This document shows, piece by piece, positions 21,890 to 34,645 of a DNA stretch of 64,000 nt (its first letter is position 1; each line of letters begins with the position of its first letter). The DNA comes from Physcia stellaris. Taxonomy: Eukaryota; Ascomycota; Lecanoromycetes; Caliciales; Physciaceae. A model generated the notes under the pieces. The model searched no databases. It had not been told where the DNA came from and saw nothing but the letters and a program-made list of their open reading frames with translations. Both the position numbers and the translations under genes were made by a program. The DNA lies in assembly GCA_018902385.1 (NCBI GenBank), contig JABSSW010000002.1, positions 1,116,001-1,180,000 on the forward strand, given 5' to 3'.

Positions 21890-22845
21890 ATTTTAATTGT
21901 TTTATATCAAAAATTGTTCGATTAAAAATGTTCAATTCAGCAAATGCGTCTCGTCGTCGCGAAATTCGTTCGCAAATTCGTGATCGTGCAATCGTATCGA
22001 TTGCATCATAATCAAACATCATTTCATCAAGCAATTTTTTTATGTTTTCTTTTTTTATCAATCGAGTTATTGAGTTGTTTGATGATGCTCAATTCGAAAA
22101 TTCTGATAAAAACAATGATTTTGTCGATTTTGATGATGTCGACGTTTCAATTAAACACATTTCAATTTTCGAATTTTTGATTTCAAATGTTAATCAATTT
22201 TTCAATTCAACATTTGTTACGCATTTTAATCAAAATGAAACACAACGAAAAAATGATTTTGTTTCGTTATCGTCAAATAGCGATGTCGTTGTGTTTGTTG
22301 TTGTCGATTCAAACGTGATTTTCAAGCAAATAAAAATGCGTATCAAAATGTTGAAAATTGAATCAAAATTCAATGAATTTAAAATATTTTTAATCAAAAC
22401 GAAAACGAAATGTGATCGAAATCGTCGTCGTCGTCGCAACAACGATAATCAATATAAAAATTCGTTTTCGCATATCAAAAAACGAATCGCACGATCAAAA
22501 ATTTCAAACACGCAAAAATATGAAAATTGAAATAATTTGAAAAGTTGATTGCGTGATTGCGAAAAATATATCGTTTTCGATTTTGTTAATTTTTAAACAA
22601 AAAAAATGAAAACAAACTGATCGACGTCGTTTTTAATGACGACAAAAAAAAATCAATGACGTAATTATGTTGATGTTCAATTTAAAAAACAGACATGAAA
22701 ACAATATAAAAATTATTTGTTGACGTTGTTTAACAATTCGATAATTCGTGTTATGAACACGATTATTGTCATTGAAAATGTCAAACAATTGTTTCGACAA
22801 AACATTGTTGCGTTCAATCAATATTTAATCAAATTGTGAAACAAA

Positions 22846-23391
22846 TTGAAACGTCACGTTTCGAACGAAAAACGACAAAAAAAATTGTTGATCAAAATTC
22901 ATGTTTTCATTCGCATCAAATGTGTAAAAATGCGAAATCATGAAATCGATTTTTATTTCAAATTAATCGTCAATTTGTTGATTGCGAAACAATTGCTTAT
23001 CGACGATAATATTTTAAATAAATCGTCGAACAATGTTACGAAAACAAAACAAAATAATGAAAATAATCAAAAAAATCACGAAAATGACAATGACGACGAT
23101 AAAAATAAAAACAAAAAAATTTCGCGTAATAAATTTGTTGAATTTGACAACGTTCAAAAAAACAATCAAAATCAATTTTCGAAATCGCAACAAAATCAAC
23201 AAAATGAAAAAAAAAATGAAAATCGAAATCAAAATCACAATTTCGCATTTTCAAAATTCGAAAAACGCACATGTTTTTCATGTCACAAATCGAATCACAT
23301 AGCAAATAATTTTGTGTGTGAAAATTATGCGCAAATTCAAAAAAAACGCAATCAAAATCAAAATCAATCGTCGAAAAAAAAACGAATTTGA
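22846..23391 (+). pseudogene. Gypsy gag C-terminal fragment with zinc knuckle remnant
   Basis: A Lys/Asn/Gln-rich peptide with CFSCHKSNH followed by a displaced C, a damaged CX2CX4HX4C knuckle. It precedes the protease relic, as expected for the nucleocapsid end of gag. The low-complexity N/Q/K stretches are at least partly a product of AT mutation. Confidence 0.65.
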
Positions 23392-23507
23392 TATTTGTCG
23401 TTGAAACATTGAAAATAAATTTAAAACGAAATAAATTTCGTGTTTTGATAATCACGTTATCAATCAAGACATTTGTTACGTAAACAAACAATACAACAAT
23501 TATTTGT

Positions 23508-23711
23508 TTGATTGATTTTGATGTCGAAACGAATTTTATATCACAAATTCTTGTCAAACAGATGCAATTGTCTGAATTCAAAAAAATTGTTAAACAACAT
23601 GTAAAGATTGTTGACGATCGTGTGATTCAAATGTATGAACATCATGAAAACGTGCATATCATGACACGAAATAATGAAAAACATGTAAAAAAACAAAATA
23701 TTGATTTTTGA
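23508..23711 (+). pseudogene. Gypsy aspartic protease fragment
   Basis: The start LIDFDVETNFIS aligns with the gypsy protease active-site block ALIDSGATGNFIS. The catalytic DSG has become DFD (Ser to Phe, Gly to Asp), so it is dead. It lies between gag and RT. Confidence 0.65.
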
Positions 23712-24248
23712 ACGATTGACATGCGTAAATACGACATGATTTTTGAATATTCATGATTGAATGTTGTCGATTTTGACATTTGTTGACATAATCGTCGCTG
23801 ATTATATCGTGATGATAATTATGAAAAATTCAAACAAATTTCAATCAATTTTTGTTTTGCGAAAAAATTCGTTGATTTAATTATAATTGTTATTGCGAAT
23901 CGCGATCGTGTTTATGTCGCAATGTCATATCAAATGTTTTTTTTAACACAAAATTATCAATATCGAAAACGAAATGTTGTTCGTTGTGATACGTTACAAA
24001 TGAATCGCAACGATTACATTTTTGATGTTATCAAAAAAATAATCGAAATATTTTTCAAAACGTTGTCGAACAATTTGAATACGCATAATCAAATCGAACA
24101 TGTTATTGATTTGCAATCAAACAAAAAATCGCGTTTTGAATTTATATACAATATGTCACATAACGAATTTATTGTTATACGCAATTATTTCGAAAACGCG
24201 TTGACGAAAAAATGAATTCGTTTTTTCAACGCATTTGCGAAAACATTT

Positions 24249-25022
24249 GTGTTGTTTGTCAAAAAATCAAATGACAATTTGCGTTTATGTGTGAATTATC
24301 GAAAATTCAATGAAATCACGATCAAAAACAATTATTTATTGTCGTTGTTGTTTGAAACGTTAAAACGTTTCGCGAATGTTAAACATTTCATCAAGATAAA
24401 CATTCGAAATGCGTATTATAAAATTCGTATTCGTCAGAAAAATGAGTGAAAAATTGCTTTTCGTATTCGTTATGAACAATACGAGTATCAAATTATGTTT
24501 TTCGATTTTGTTAACGTTTTTGCTACTTTTCAATTTTATGTTAATGAAACATTAAAATCATACATTGACGTTTTTTGCGTGATGTATTTGAATAATGTGT
24601 TGATTTATTTCGAAAATGAACAACAACATTGAAAACATGTTCGTTTGATGTTTAAAACGTTGTTACGTTATCGTTTGTATGTCAAATTGAAAAAATGCAA
24701 ATTCAACAAAGAAAAAGTCAATTTTTTAAATTTCGTTGTTGAACGCAATGATATTCAAATGAAACGTTCACGTATAAACGCAATCGTTGATTGATTTGAA
24801 TTCGAAAATGCGAAAAATATCATGATTTTTTTAAATTTTGCTGAATTTTATAAACGTTTTGTTAAAGAATTTTTGCAAATCGTAACATCATTTACGAATT
24901 TGACGAGTGATGCGAAAAAAAAAAATCGTTTTTCATTTGTTATAACAAAAAAAATTAAAAGTGCGTTCAACGAATTTAAAATTAAATTTACGACTGTTTT
25001 TATTTTTACGCATTATGATTGA
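24249..25022 (+). pseudogene. Gypsy reverse transcriptase relic
   Basis: Readable blocks are FVKKSNDNLRLCVNYRKFNE (family VxKKxDGxLRLCVDYRxLN), then FIKINIRNAYYKIRIR, a TGA at 24,447-24,449 where the family has tryptophan (EWKTAF), then FDFVNVFATFQFYVNETL, and MYLNNVLIYF in place of VYLDDILIY. Both catalytic aspartates are now asparagine. The C-terminal part (FYKRFVKEFLQIV) is followed directly by RNase H. Confidence 0.9.
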
Positions 25023-25500
25023 AAAGCGAAATTACGCATGAAAATTGATATTTCTGATTGCGAAACAAATGATGTGCTTAATCAAAAAAACAAAAACGAT
25101 CAATGACATTTCATTGCGTTTTTCAATTACAAATTCAAAAAAACAAAAATTAATTGAAATACGTATGACAAAAAATTGTATGCGATAATGTTTGATTTCA
25201 AAAATTGAAAACATTATTTGCAAAATAACAAACATTTCATTCGCGTTATTTTTGATCACAACAATTTTCGATATTTTATGACAATCAAAAAATTCAATGC
25301 GAAACAAATTCGCTGAATTGAAAAATTAATTGTGTTTGATTTCAATAAAAAATATCGCAAAAACAAATTGAATTTTGCGAACGCGTCGTCGAAAAAATTT
25401 GATATTATGAAATCGAACGATAACGACAAAAACAACGATAAATTTTTGTTTATTTTGCGAAACAAATTTCGCAATCAAAATTATCAATTTGATTTGCAAA
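25023..25500 (+). pseudogene. Gypsy RNase H relic
   Basis: Matches the RNase H block of fungal gypsy elements: HFIAFFNYKFKK, NTYDKKLYAI, DHNNFRYFMTIKKFNAKQIR. At least four TGA codons fall at positions where the family has tryptophan (xWHPIAF, NWNTYD, HWRHYL, RWAEKL). Reading TGA as tryptophan restores one frame; no TAA or TAG breaks it over this stretch. Confidence 0.85.
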
Positions 25501-25859
25501 ACGATTAACGTGTGTTTATTTCAATCAAATTTGCAACATCGACAACGCGATTGCGTAACATTGTTACGACAAATATTCGAAATATTGTTTCGAATGAAAA
25601 AATTTTCGATAAATGTGTTTGCAAAATTTTAAACATTGTCGCATTTCGATTTTTAATTCATCAAATTATGAAATCGAAAAAATTTTATTTGAAATTGCGA
25701 AAATCAATGATTGCGTGATTATTCAAATTACAACAAAAAAACGTTTTTGTTGTTGAAAAGCAATGACGTCAAAAATACGCAAATAAACAAAACGAGTTTT
25801 CGAAATGAAATATTGAAAAAAATGAATTGTTTCGTCGTGATTTCGCAATTTATGTGTTT

Positions 25860-26590
25860 AAAAATTTCGTTACAAAACAAGAAATTTTTCGTATGAATCA
25901 TGATGATTCAAATGTGAAACATTTTGCGCGAACAAAAATCGAAAATGTTGTGCGACGCAAATATTTTTGATTTGACATGATTAAAAAAATAACAAATTAT
26001 GTACGCATTTGTTCAAATTGTTAACGAATGCGAATTCATCGACATAAATTTTATGACGATATGATAACAATTTCGTCGAAAAAAAAACAATCATTCGATA
26101 CAATTATCATGAATTTCATTACAAATATGTTTTTTGTTAGAAATTTTTACATTGAAAAGATTAACGACTCGATATTAATATTGATAAACAAATTGACGAA
26201 ATACGCAACGTACATAACAATCACAAAAACGTTAAACGCGATAAATTTTGCGAATTTGTTATAACGAAAATTCGTATGTCGTTATGAAATGATGCGTAAC
26301 ATTATTTCGAATCGAAAATTTTTTTTCACAAACAATTTTTGATTTACTTTGTGCTGAAATTTGAAAACGAAACGTAAATTTAACATTGTTTTTCATTCAC
26401 AAACAAATGAACAAACAAAAAAACAAAATGTTGTGTTCGAACATTATTTGCGTGTGTATTGCAATTTCAAACAAAATAATTGATCAAAATTGCTATTTAT
26501 GACACAATTTGTTTACAATAATAACAAACATTCAAACATTGATCAAATTTTTCAAAAGTTTTTGTTTGAATACGTTGCGATTTAAACGAC
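25860..26590 (+). pseudogene. Gypsy integrase relic
   Basis: An N-terminal zinc region (an H-rich part, then CSNC) is followed by IIMNFITNMFF, where the family has SMDFITDLP with the first catalytic aspartate (here N). Next come INKLTKYATYI and later HKQMNKQKNK...YCNFKQNN, matching HPQTDGQTER...YCNYQQDNW. It ends near 26,590. Confidence 0.75.
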
Positions 26591-29336
26591 GATTTTGTGA
26601 ACAATTTTCAAAAAAAAAAAACAACATTTGCAACAAACAAAACAAAAACGTTACGAAACAATCGAACGCATTTAAAAATTTGTGAAAAACGATTTTCGAA
26701 CAACAAATCAAATATTATAATGAAAATCATATAATGAAAAATTTTGAATTTGAAAAAAAATGTTGTTGCGTGATATTTATTCGCACGTGCGATTCGTATT
26801 TGTACGTATCAAAACGAATCGCAAATTTTATCTTTGAATTTATTTACTGTTTTTTAATTACAAGCGAGCAAATAATAACAACATTATGAATAATATCAAG
26901 CGAACAAAAAAAAAACTAGAAAACTGATATGAAAAAATGTCAAATCGTCGTTTTAGAAAACTTTTGATTGATCGAGCGAAAATAAATCAAATGAACGAAA
27001 TTTTTATACAAAATTCGATGACGTCACGATCATTTGTATGTGAAAAATAGAAATCAATATTTGTTTGCAAAGTGATCGAAAAACGAACATTTAATACATT
27101 GAATCGAACATATGCGAATTTCAAAAAAAATCGATGCGAATAATGACTTTTTATAAATATACGCAATTGCGTTTCAAAAAAAAAATTGATCATAAACAAT
27201 TGAATTTTTTCGAAATTGTCAAAAAATAAATACGCAAATTTACGAATTTGATTTGTTTAAACAATATAAATTCATACATTTTGTGTTTCATGTTTTTTTA
27301 TTCGAATTCTGATATAGTCGTGACGACGCAAATTCAAAATCGCAATCAATATTAATGAAAAACGAAAAAAAATGAAAAATATCGCAAATGTTAAACAAAC
27401 GCATTAAAAAAAATCAATTTGAATATTTTATTGCATGAATAAATTTATCGTCATATGAAAATTCGTGAAAATCAATGAAACATTTCGAAAATGCGAAAAA
27501 CGCAATTGTCAAATTCGAAAATACGCGCGAATTACGCAAATCTGAAAAAATTGCGAAACGTCGAAAAACAAACAAATTCAAAACGAAATCGAGCGAAAAA
27601 TTTTCAACAAAAAAACAAACACGTCAGTTTTTAAAATTGAAAAAACGTGAACGATTCAAAAAACAAAAATAACAATAATTGCGACGCAAAAACACAAACA
27701 ATAAAATGATATTGTGAATTGTTTTTGATTACATGCACAATTTGCATACAGCAAACAAACAACAAAACAACACGTCACAACAAAAAACAAAACTCAATAT
27801 TCAACGAAAAAAAACATAACAACAAACAGAATCATGCGATCATTAAATCGAAAAAAACACGAAAATGTAAATCAACGCGTCAGTAAATTCATCAATCAAA
27901 ATTCACATTACAACAATCAAATCGATTTCGATTGCGTCATGTTAATTGTTGTCGCGTTTAATGAAATTTTGTTTATTATTGATTACGCGATTTTGTTGAA
28001 TCGAAATCGACGCAAAAACAAACGCGACAACAAACGAATTTGTTTGCGATACAAACGCAACAAAATCAACAAACGAAACAAACGCAAACGAAACGAAAAC
28101 GAAAAAAATCAAAAAAAAAAACGACGCGAAAGTCGAAAAACGAAACAGAAAAAATTCGAGTTTTTTTTCGAACAAAAACAGAAACAAACGAAAAAAAAAA
28201 AATGACAAACAGAAAAATTTTTTTTTCAACGAATTTTGACGTGACAATCAACGCAATTTTGCGAAAAAAATTTTGATAAAAAACAACGAATTTTTTTTAT
28301 GTCATTTTGTTTCATGTTAATCACGTTATGCATCAAAAATCGTATGTTATTATTTTTTCAATATTGAAAAATCAATTTCAAATTGTCGTTATTTTTGACA
28401 ACGAAAATGCGAACGTTGTTTTGCAATTTGTAAAAAACATTGTTTTTTTCACAATAATGAAAATTTTTGTTGCAAAGTTCGCATTTGTTTTGTTTGTTTT
28501 CGTCAAAAAAAACGCAAACGTGTTTTGAATCAAAACGAAATTTTCGAACGCAACGTTGACATTACATATGAATTGACTTTGTTACGCGTCAAATTAATAT
28601 GAAACAATTGTGTGTGTTTGTTTATTAAATTTGATTACAATGCGATCGCGAACATCGCAATTCGAATACATGTTTGTCGTATTGATTGTATTTAACAATT
28701 CGAACGTAAAAAATTTATCAATTTAAAACGCGTCAACAACGTCATCGTTATTTACAATACATTTACAGCAGAAACAGCAAATTGCGTGTTTTTGCGAAAC
28801 GTAACAAACAACGACGAAAAAAAAAATGAAATTATGATTTATTGCATCGTTAACACACGCATTGCATTGTCGACGTTCGAAAATCAATTTCGTCGTTATT
28901 GAAACATCATTGCGACAATATCATCATTTGTAAAAACGATGTGATAATTGTACAAACAACGATATATCATGTTGACATTATTGTCGCAATAATTGTTGTT
29001 ATCGCAAAAACAAAAAAAATCAAATGAAATATTTATTATGTTATGAAATAAAAATGTTAAAAAGAAAAAATTCAAAAAGTGAATTGAAAAATTGAAATAA
29101 ACATTTATCAACACACGACGCGATTTATTTCGACTCGATTTCACAACACGAACGCGATATTTGAAATTGCATTACATTGTTATTGTTATTTTTATTTATT
29201 GAGTTACAATGTTTCAAGATTACACGTCGAAAACACAAAGTTATTTACAAAACAACGTTGTTGCGATACATTTCTGATATGTTATAAAGACATTGATAGT
29301 TGACGCGAAAAATCGATGATTAAAAAAAAAAACAAT
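26591..29336. other. Gypsy 3' region, unresolved low-complexity sequence
   Basis: Very AT-rich. Frames at 27,475-27,672 and 27,834-28,205 give Lys/Asn/Arg-rich low-complexity peptides without recognisable domains. An A-rich run just before 29,337 is the likely polypurine tract. No gene supported. Confidence 0.5.
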
Positions 29337-29532
29337 TGTAATAAGACGAAGTCGATCAAGCGAACGTTAAAACGTTGTGAATTTAATTGTCGCATTTCGT
29401 GTTTATATATTCGAAATTTCACGAAATTTTTTTGTTTTTTAGCAATTAATTCTATTATGTGTTTAGCATTTATCATAGCAATTCATATTATTATTCGCAT
29501 ATTCTAATCACGCAATCTTACACGTTTTTACA
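29337..29532 (+). repeat. Gypsy 3' LTR
   Basis: 196 bp, followed by CGTTT (29,533-29,537), the second copy of the target duplication. Confidence 0.92.
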
Positions 29533-29537
29533 CGTTT

Positions 29538-29613
29538 CGTTTAATCGATCAATCAGAAATTTTGATTTTATTCGTGTTCATATTTCAATTTTTTGTCATC
29601 GTATTTTTCAACA
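29538..29613 (-). repeat. Copia 3' LTR, part 2 (interrupted)
   Basis: 76 bp that continue the LTR broken at 21,692, matching 48,024-48,098 and ending TTTTTCAACA. Confidence 0.85.
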
Positions 29614-29720
29614 TTTTCATTCGATGACAATCATGTTCATTGCATTCGTGAATACGATTTTCATTGAATTTCGATTTTTGCATTGATTGTGATTTTCATT
29701 GAATGTTAATTCGTGTAACG

Positions 29721-30128
29721 ACGTAATTTTCATTGAATTTCAATTTTTACGTTTATTGATGAAAAAAACATTGAATTTTTTTGATCAGAAAATTGATTTC
29801 GAAAAAAATCATTCTGAATTATTATGCAATTCGAATTTGAACACGATCAACGAATTTTTGTTTTCAATTATAATTTGTCAAATTCGTACAATCGAATTAT
29901 CATCGTTTCAAAATGAAAAAAATGACGTAATTTTCATTAAATTCGAATTTTTTTAATATTGACGAAAAAAACATTGATTTTTTTTGATCAAAAAATTAAA
30001 TTCGAACGATTTCAAAAAAAATCATTTTGAATTATCATGCAATTCGAATTCGAACACGATCAACGAATTTTCGTTTTCGATCATGATTCGTTAAATGTGT
30101 ACGATTGAATCATCAACACGTTAACATG
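29721..30128. repeat. Two-copy tandem repeat, about 204-bp unit
   Basis: Units 29,721-29,924 and 29,925-30,128 both start ACGTAATTTTCATT and share a long GAACACGATCAACGAATTTT segment. They lie between the copia 3' LTR and the end of its RNase H. A shorter third partial copy may precede them (29,640-29,720). Confidence 0.7.
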
Positions 30129-30158
30129 AAAAAAACAATTTTGATTATTGAAAAAAAT

Positions 30159-31611
30159 TTAATTGATTTTCGATTTTTTCAATTTCAATTGTTTCACGAA
30201 TTTTTTGAATTTATTTTTTGACAACGATTTAATCAAATCATCGATTATCATATTTGCATTTGAAACGTAATTCAATTGAATCAAATTTTTTTGATGCAAA
30301 TTTTTGATGTTGTGATAAATCACATCAATATGTTTTAATCGTTTATGAATATGTGCGTTTTTGATCAACAAATTAACGATTTGATTATTTTTCAAAAATT
30401 GCATTGATAAACAAATTTTATGTTTATCGTTTTAAATGATTATTATTTGATTTAATTCGATTTCAAAATATTTGATAAAATTCAAATCACGAAAAAATTG
30501 TATTATTCATAATTTTTTTTAACGCATGTTCATAAAATCATATATTCGATTTCAATGATTGAAATAACGATCGATTTTTGTTTACGATTCATTCATGATA
30601 TTGATTTTTCAACGAACATGTAAACGTATTCGAAAATCGATTTTTTGTTCAATTTATCGATTGCGTAATCAGAATTCGAATAAATTTTGATTTTGAAATT
30701 TTCATTGTTGTTCAATTTCAAATCGTATATAAAATTTAAATCGATAATCGATCGAATGTAACGAAACAAAATTTTCATTGTTTCATCGTGATGTTTCGCA
30801 AAATCATTGAAATATTGATTTAATCGTTTCAATGCAAAAACGATATTTGAACGAATGTGTATAACGATATACATGAATTTTTCAATCTTGTGTTAATAAT
30901 TTTTTGAATCAATTCGCTCGTCGTTCGATTCAATTGATTTGAATAAATCGTAATCGTTCATGAATAATTTCGTACGTTCGTGTTTATCGATATTCATATG
31001 CAATTCATTCAATATTTCGTTCAAATAATGAATTTGATTTAATCGAATAATTCGTTTTTTACGATCGCGAATGATTTTAATGTCAAAAATTTTTTTTATT
31101 TTTTTCAAATTTTTGATTTTGAATATTTTTTTGACTTCATTTTTGAATTAATTGATTTGTTCGTTGAATTTAACGACAACAAAAATATCGTTCACGTAAA
31201 AAAACAATATAATTTTTCGTTTTTTATGACGAAACATACAAAAATCAATCGAAATTTGTTCGAAATTCAATTTATGCAATTTTTTCACGCAACGTTCGTG
31301 TCAATTTTTAATTGTTTGTTTCAATTCATAAAAATTTCGACGAATCAAAAATGTTTGTTTTGAAAATAAATTCACGTCGAATGACGATTTCATGTAAATT
31401 ATTTTTTTAAAAATGATTTCGTGAAAACATTGTTGACGTTCATTTGATAACATTCGAAATTTTTCAACGCAACGATGACAAAAAACAGACGAAAAATATC
31501 GAATTTGACAATTGAAACAAAAATATTTGTATAATCGATTTTATACATTTGCGAAAAATTTTTTGTAACGAATTTGATTTTCAATTTGTTCAATATATCA
31601 TTCACATGCAT
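30159..31611 (-). pseudogene. Copia reverse transcriptase and RNase H relic
   Basis: Minus-strand segments read in order: an RT start (FVTKNFSQMYKIDYTNIFV, family LVAKGFSQxxGIDYxETFAPV), FFVIVALKNFECYQMNVNNVF, a connection domain with FDIKIIRDRKKRIIRLNQ, then RNase H (FALKRLNQYFNDFAKHHDE, and KIYSNSDYA for the family SDADWA). The end is HKRLKHIDVIYHNI (family TKHIDIRYHFIR). Frames are broken by TGA and frameshifts. It is part of the nested copia element. Confidence 0.8.
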
Positions 31612-32932
31612 TTTGATTTTGAATATTTATTTATTGATAACGATATTGACGTTTTTCGATAAAATGACGACGTTTCAAATTTCATTGATTATTAACGTTG
31701 TCAATTCGATTTGAATGATTTCAAATCAAAATTTGTTTCAAGTAAAATCATTGACGATTTTTTGATAATTTTCGAATACAAATATGATTAATTTTTTAAC
31801 GAATTGTCGATTTGTTTTTTTTGTTGTTGCAAACAAAATTCATTTATCATGTTCGCACGTATCGAAATTTTCGATCAAAAAAATCATTATAACGCGTACA
31901 ATTTTGTTGCGATATTCATTTTGTTTTTTTTCATTCGTGATATTTCGTTTGCGTTTGAAAATTGTCACGTGAAAAAATTGCTGTATCATACGTAAAAATT
32001 TGATAAAAAATGTTAATTTAACGCGCGTTTGAATTGTCGATTTTGTTGTAAATTCGTTAATTTCGTTTTTTTCATTCGATGTATCGATGAATTTATTATC
32101 GTTTTTTTTGTGTGCATTGATTGAATTTTTTTTTTGTTTTTCGAAATCATGAACGCAACAAAAATCGAAATTTTCGCAAAAATTGATACGATAAAAATTG
32201 ATACAAACGTTGATATTATCGAAACAATTACAAATACAACAATTATTTTGCGTGATTTTTCGATAAATAATTTTTCAAATAATTCGTTTATCGTAATCGT
32301 GAACAAATTTAACGATTTATTTTTTTATTTTTTATGTTCAAAAAACATTATTTTGTGATGTTTGATGACATCACGACGATCGAAAATTCATATTTTGTAT
32401 TGAATTGTAATGTTTTCGTCATAATTCATGAACACGTTCGATTTTTCTGTATTGACGAATTTGTTTTTTTTATTTTTTTCAAACAATAATTTAATATCAA
32501 CGAACGAATAACATTTGCATTTTCAAATTCGTATGTGATTTATCGACGATTTAATATTTGTTCAAATTTCAATAAAATTTGTTGAATTGTCGTCGATTAT
32601 TGATTTCGTGTTTATACGATTGCGAATATATATATTTGTTTTTTTGTTTCAAGTCAAATTTTATAAACAGTTTTGCATTTTGAATTATTGTTCGAATTTG
32701 ATTTTCGAATGTTTTTATGACACGTTTTATTACATCGTTTTGAATGAAATTATACGAAACGATATATTGTGAAACAATGTCGATAAATTCGCATCAAAAA
32801 TCGAATATAAATTTCAATTTTTTGACGTTGTCATAACGTATTGTTTGTAATTTTCGTTAAGTTTTTAATTTCATTTTCAATTTTATTTGTTGAAAATTTC
32901 AAAAATATCGATTCGTTTGCGAAAAATAAAAT

Positions 32933-33190
32933 TCACGTTTGTCGAAAATGATTATTCACGATTTTTAAAAAATATTCGTAATCGAATTTTGAAACAAATA
33001 AAAATTCGCAAATATCAATAAATATCAATTTCAATATATGAGTTTTGCGTTCGATTAAACGACGATTATGTGCATTAATCATTTTCGTAATCGCATATAT
33101 TTTACATGAATCGTTGCGATTTTCGACGATGAAAATCGATTTGCGTAAAATTGTGATTTTGTGCAAATTTCGAAATTTTGCAAATTTCAT
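32933..33190 (-). pseudogene. Copia integrase N-terminal fragment
   Basis: FRNLHKITIL matches the LRDLHKVT-type start of the pre-integrase region. CKIYAITKMINAHNRRLIERKT follows, with the second zinc cysteine already lost (family CxxCxxAK). FIDICEFLFVSKF then matches the first catalytic strand (family IDICGPLPVSRF), with the aspartate kept and Gly/Pro lost. Confidence 0.75.
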
Positions 33191-33240
33191 ATGATCAAAA
33201 CGTCGATATCATAATTCGTATAAATTACGTTTTTTTTGAT

Positions 33241-33300
33241 TAACATTTGAATCAATATTTGAATCAACATTTGAATCAATATTTGAATCAATATTCGATA
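33241..33300. repeat. 15-bp tandem repeat in the copia gag-pol region
   Basis: About four copies of AATCAATATTTG(A). On the minus strand they encode a repeated N-(I/V)-D-S array, so it was probably an in-frame protein repeat before decay. Confidence 0.7.
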
Positions 33301-34181
33301 ATTGAAAATCGATTTCGATATCATTTCGAAAATCAATATTTGCATCGAACAAAATTTCGTTCGAATTCACGATTGTTGACATTGCAAATGAAATAAACAA
33401 AATTTTAAAAAATTTAATTGCAAATATCGTGTTGTTCGTTAACAATGCGTATTTTTTAAATTTTGATATAATTTTGTTTATTATATAAACATTTTTTTGA
33501 ACGAATATTCGAAATATTTCAACGTTTTATTTATTGCGCATGAACAAATTATCGTCATTGAAATTTTTTATCAATTTTTTTTGATAAAATGTTTATCGAA
33601 TAAAAAATTGACGTCGAAATCAAATACATAAAACATTTTCGTTAACGTGTTTTTATCATTTTTGACGCGTATCGTCATTGAATCATATTGATTTGAATAC
33701 AATTTTTTTTTTCGATTTTGATCGTGCGTTTTTTAATCGATTTGAAAAATTCATTAAAAAATCGAAAATCGTTAATCATATGTAACGAAACGTCGATATT
33801 TGCGATTCATACAAATTTGAAAAATTTATTGATCAATTTTTTTGACAAAACGACGATTTTTTTCATATCGTTTTCATTGTTTGAATCGATATCGATGTCG
33901 AAATTGAAATTGTTGTTAAACGAAAAAAAAATTACGATTTTGTACGTTTTATGTTTTTTGTTTTTTTTTTATTTTTGATTATAAGCAATTTTTTGATTTG
34001 TTGTTTTTTTGTTCATTTTTTTAATGTTTTCAAAAAATTGTATTCGACGATTTTGTGTGAATCGTCACAAAGAAAACAATTTTTAATTTTTTTCGTCATG
34101 ATTTTGAAACGACGACGAAAATTTTCATCAAAATTAAAAAATCGTCGTTAAAATATGCGATACGATTGACGACAATTGTTT

Positions 34182-34645
34182 TTAATCATCAACGTCGATT
34201 CGACGATTTTGTTCGCAATGAATTGTGTTTTTTTTTTGCAATTTTTGAATAAATTTATCGATATCGAAATTGTTTTGTGCGTCGATTGCATCACGAATGA
34301 CATCGTATTCGACAAATAAAAATGTTAAAAATATTTGAAAACAACGTTTTGATTTGAACAAATTTATCATGTTTGATTGCATGTTTGCAATTTTGCGATT
34401 TTTTTTGATGATATCGATATAAACGATTTCAATAATTACGTTTGAAAATTTTTTGTAATTCATAAATTTTTGCAACAATTGTCGTTCAATTGTAACAAAT
34501 TTTTGTTTGTATTTGTTGACAAAAATTTTTCAAATTTTTTGACAATTTTCATTTTCGTTATTAATTTTTGATTATCGTTATCGATATATTCGAAAATTGA
34601 TATTGTGTTTTTGTGAAAATTTTTTTGAATTTTTTTTTTTATCAA
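34182..34645 (-). pseudogene. Copia gag fragment
   Basis: Two overlapping minus-strand frames give a helical Lys/Asn/Ile-rich peptide (FVEYDVIRDAIDAQNNFDID) of the kind seen in copia gag. The family assignment rests on position upstream of integrase and RT rather than on clear motifs. Confidence 0.45.

Larger units (their letters stand above)
21693..29532 (+). mobile_element. Ty3/gypsy LTR retrotransposon, full length but mutated
   Basis: 7,840 bp with LTRs 21,693-21,889 (197 bp) and 29,337-29,532 (196 bp), both TGTAAT...TTTTTACA, flanked by a perfect 5-bp target duplication CGTTT (21,688-21,692 and 29,533-29,537). Internal order is gag with knuckle, protease, RT, RNase H, integrase, all on the plus strand, which is the gypsy order. 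It sits inside the LTR of another element whose intact copy (47,904-48,098) shows the empty site. It is inactivated by many missense changes and by TGA at conserved tryptophans. Confidence 0.93.

Noticed and set aside
22846-23391. Lys/Asn/Gln-rich frame as a prion-like cellular protein
   Set aside because: The composition is explained by AT mutation, and the position and zinc knuckle mark it as gypsy gag.
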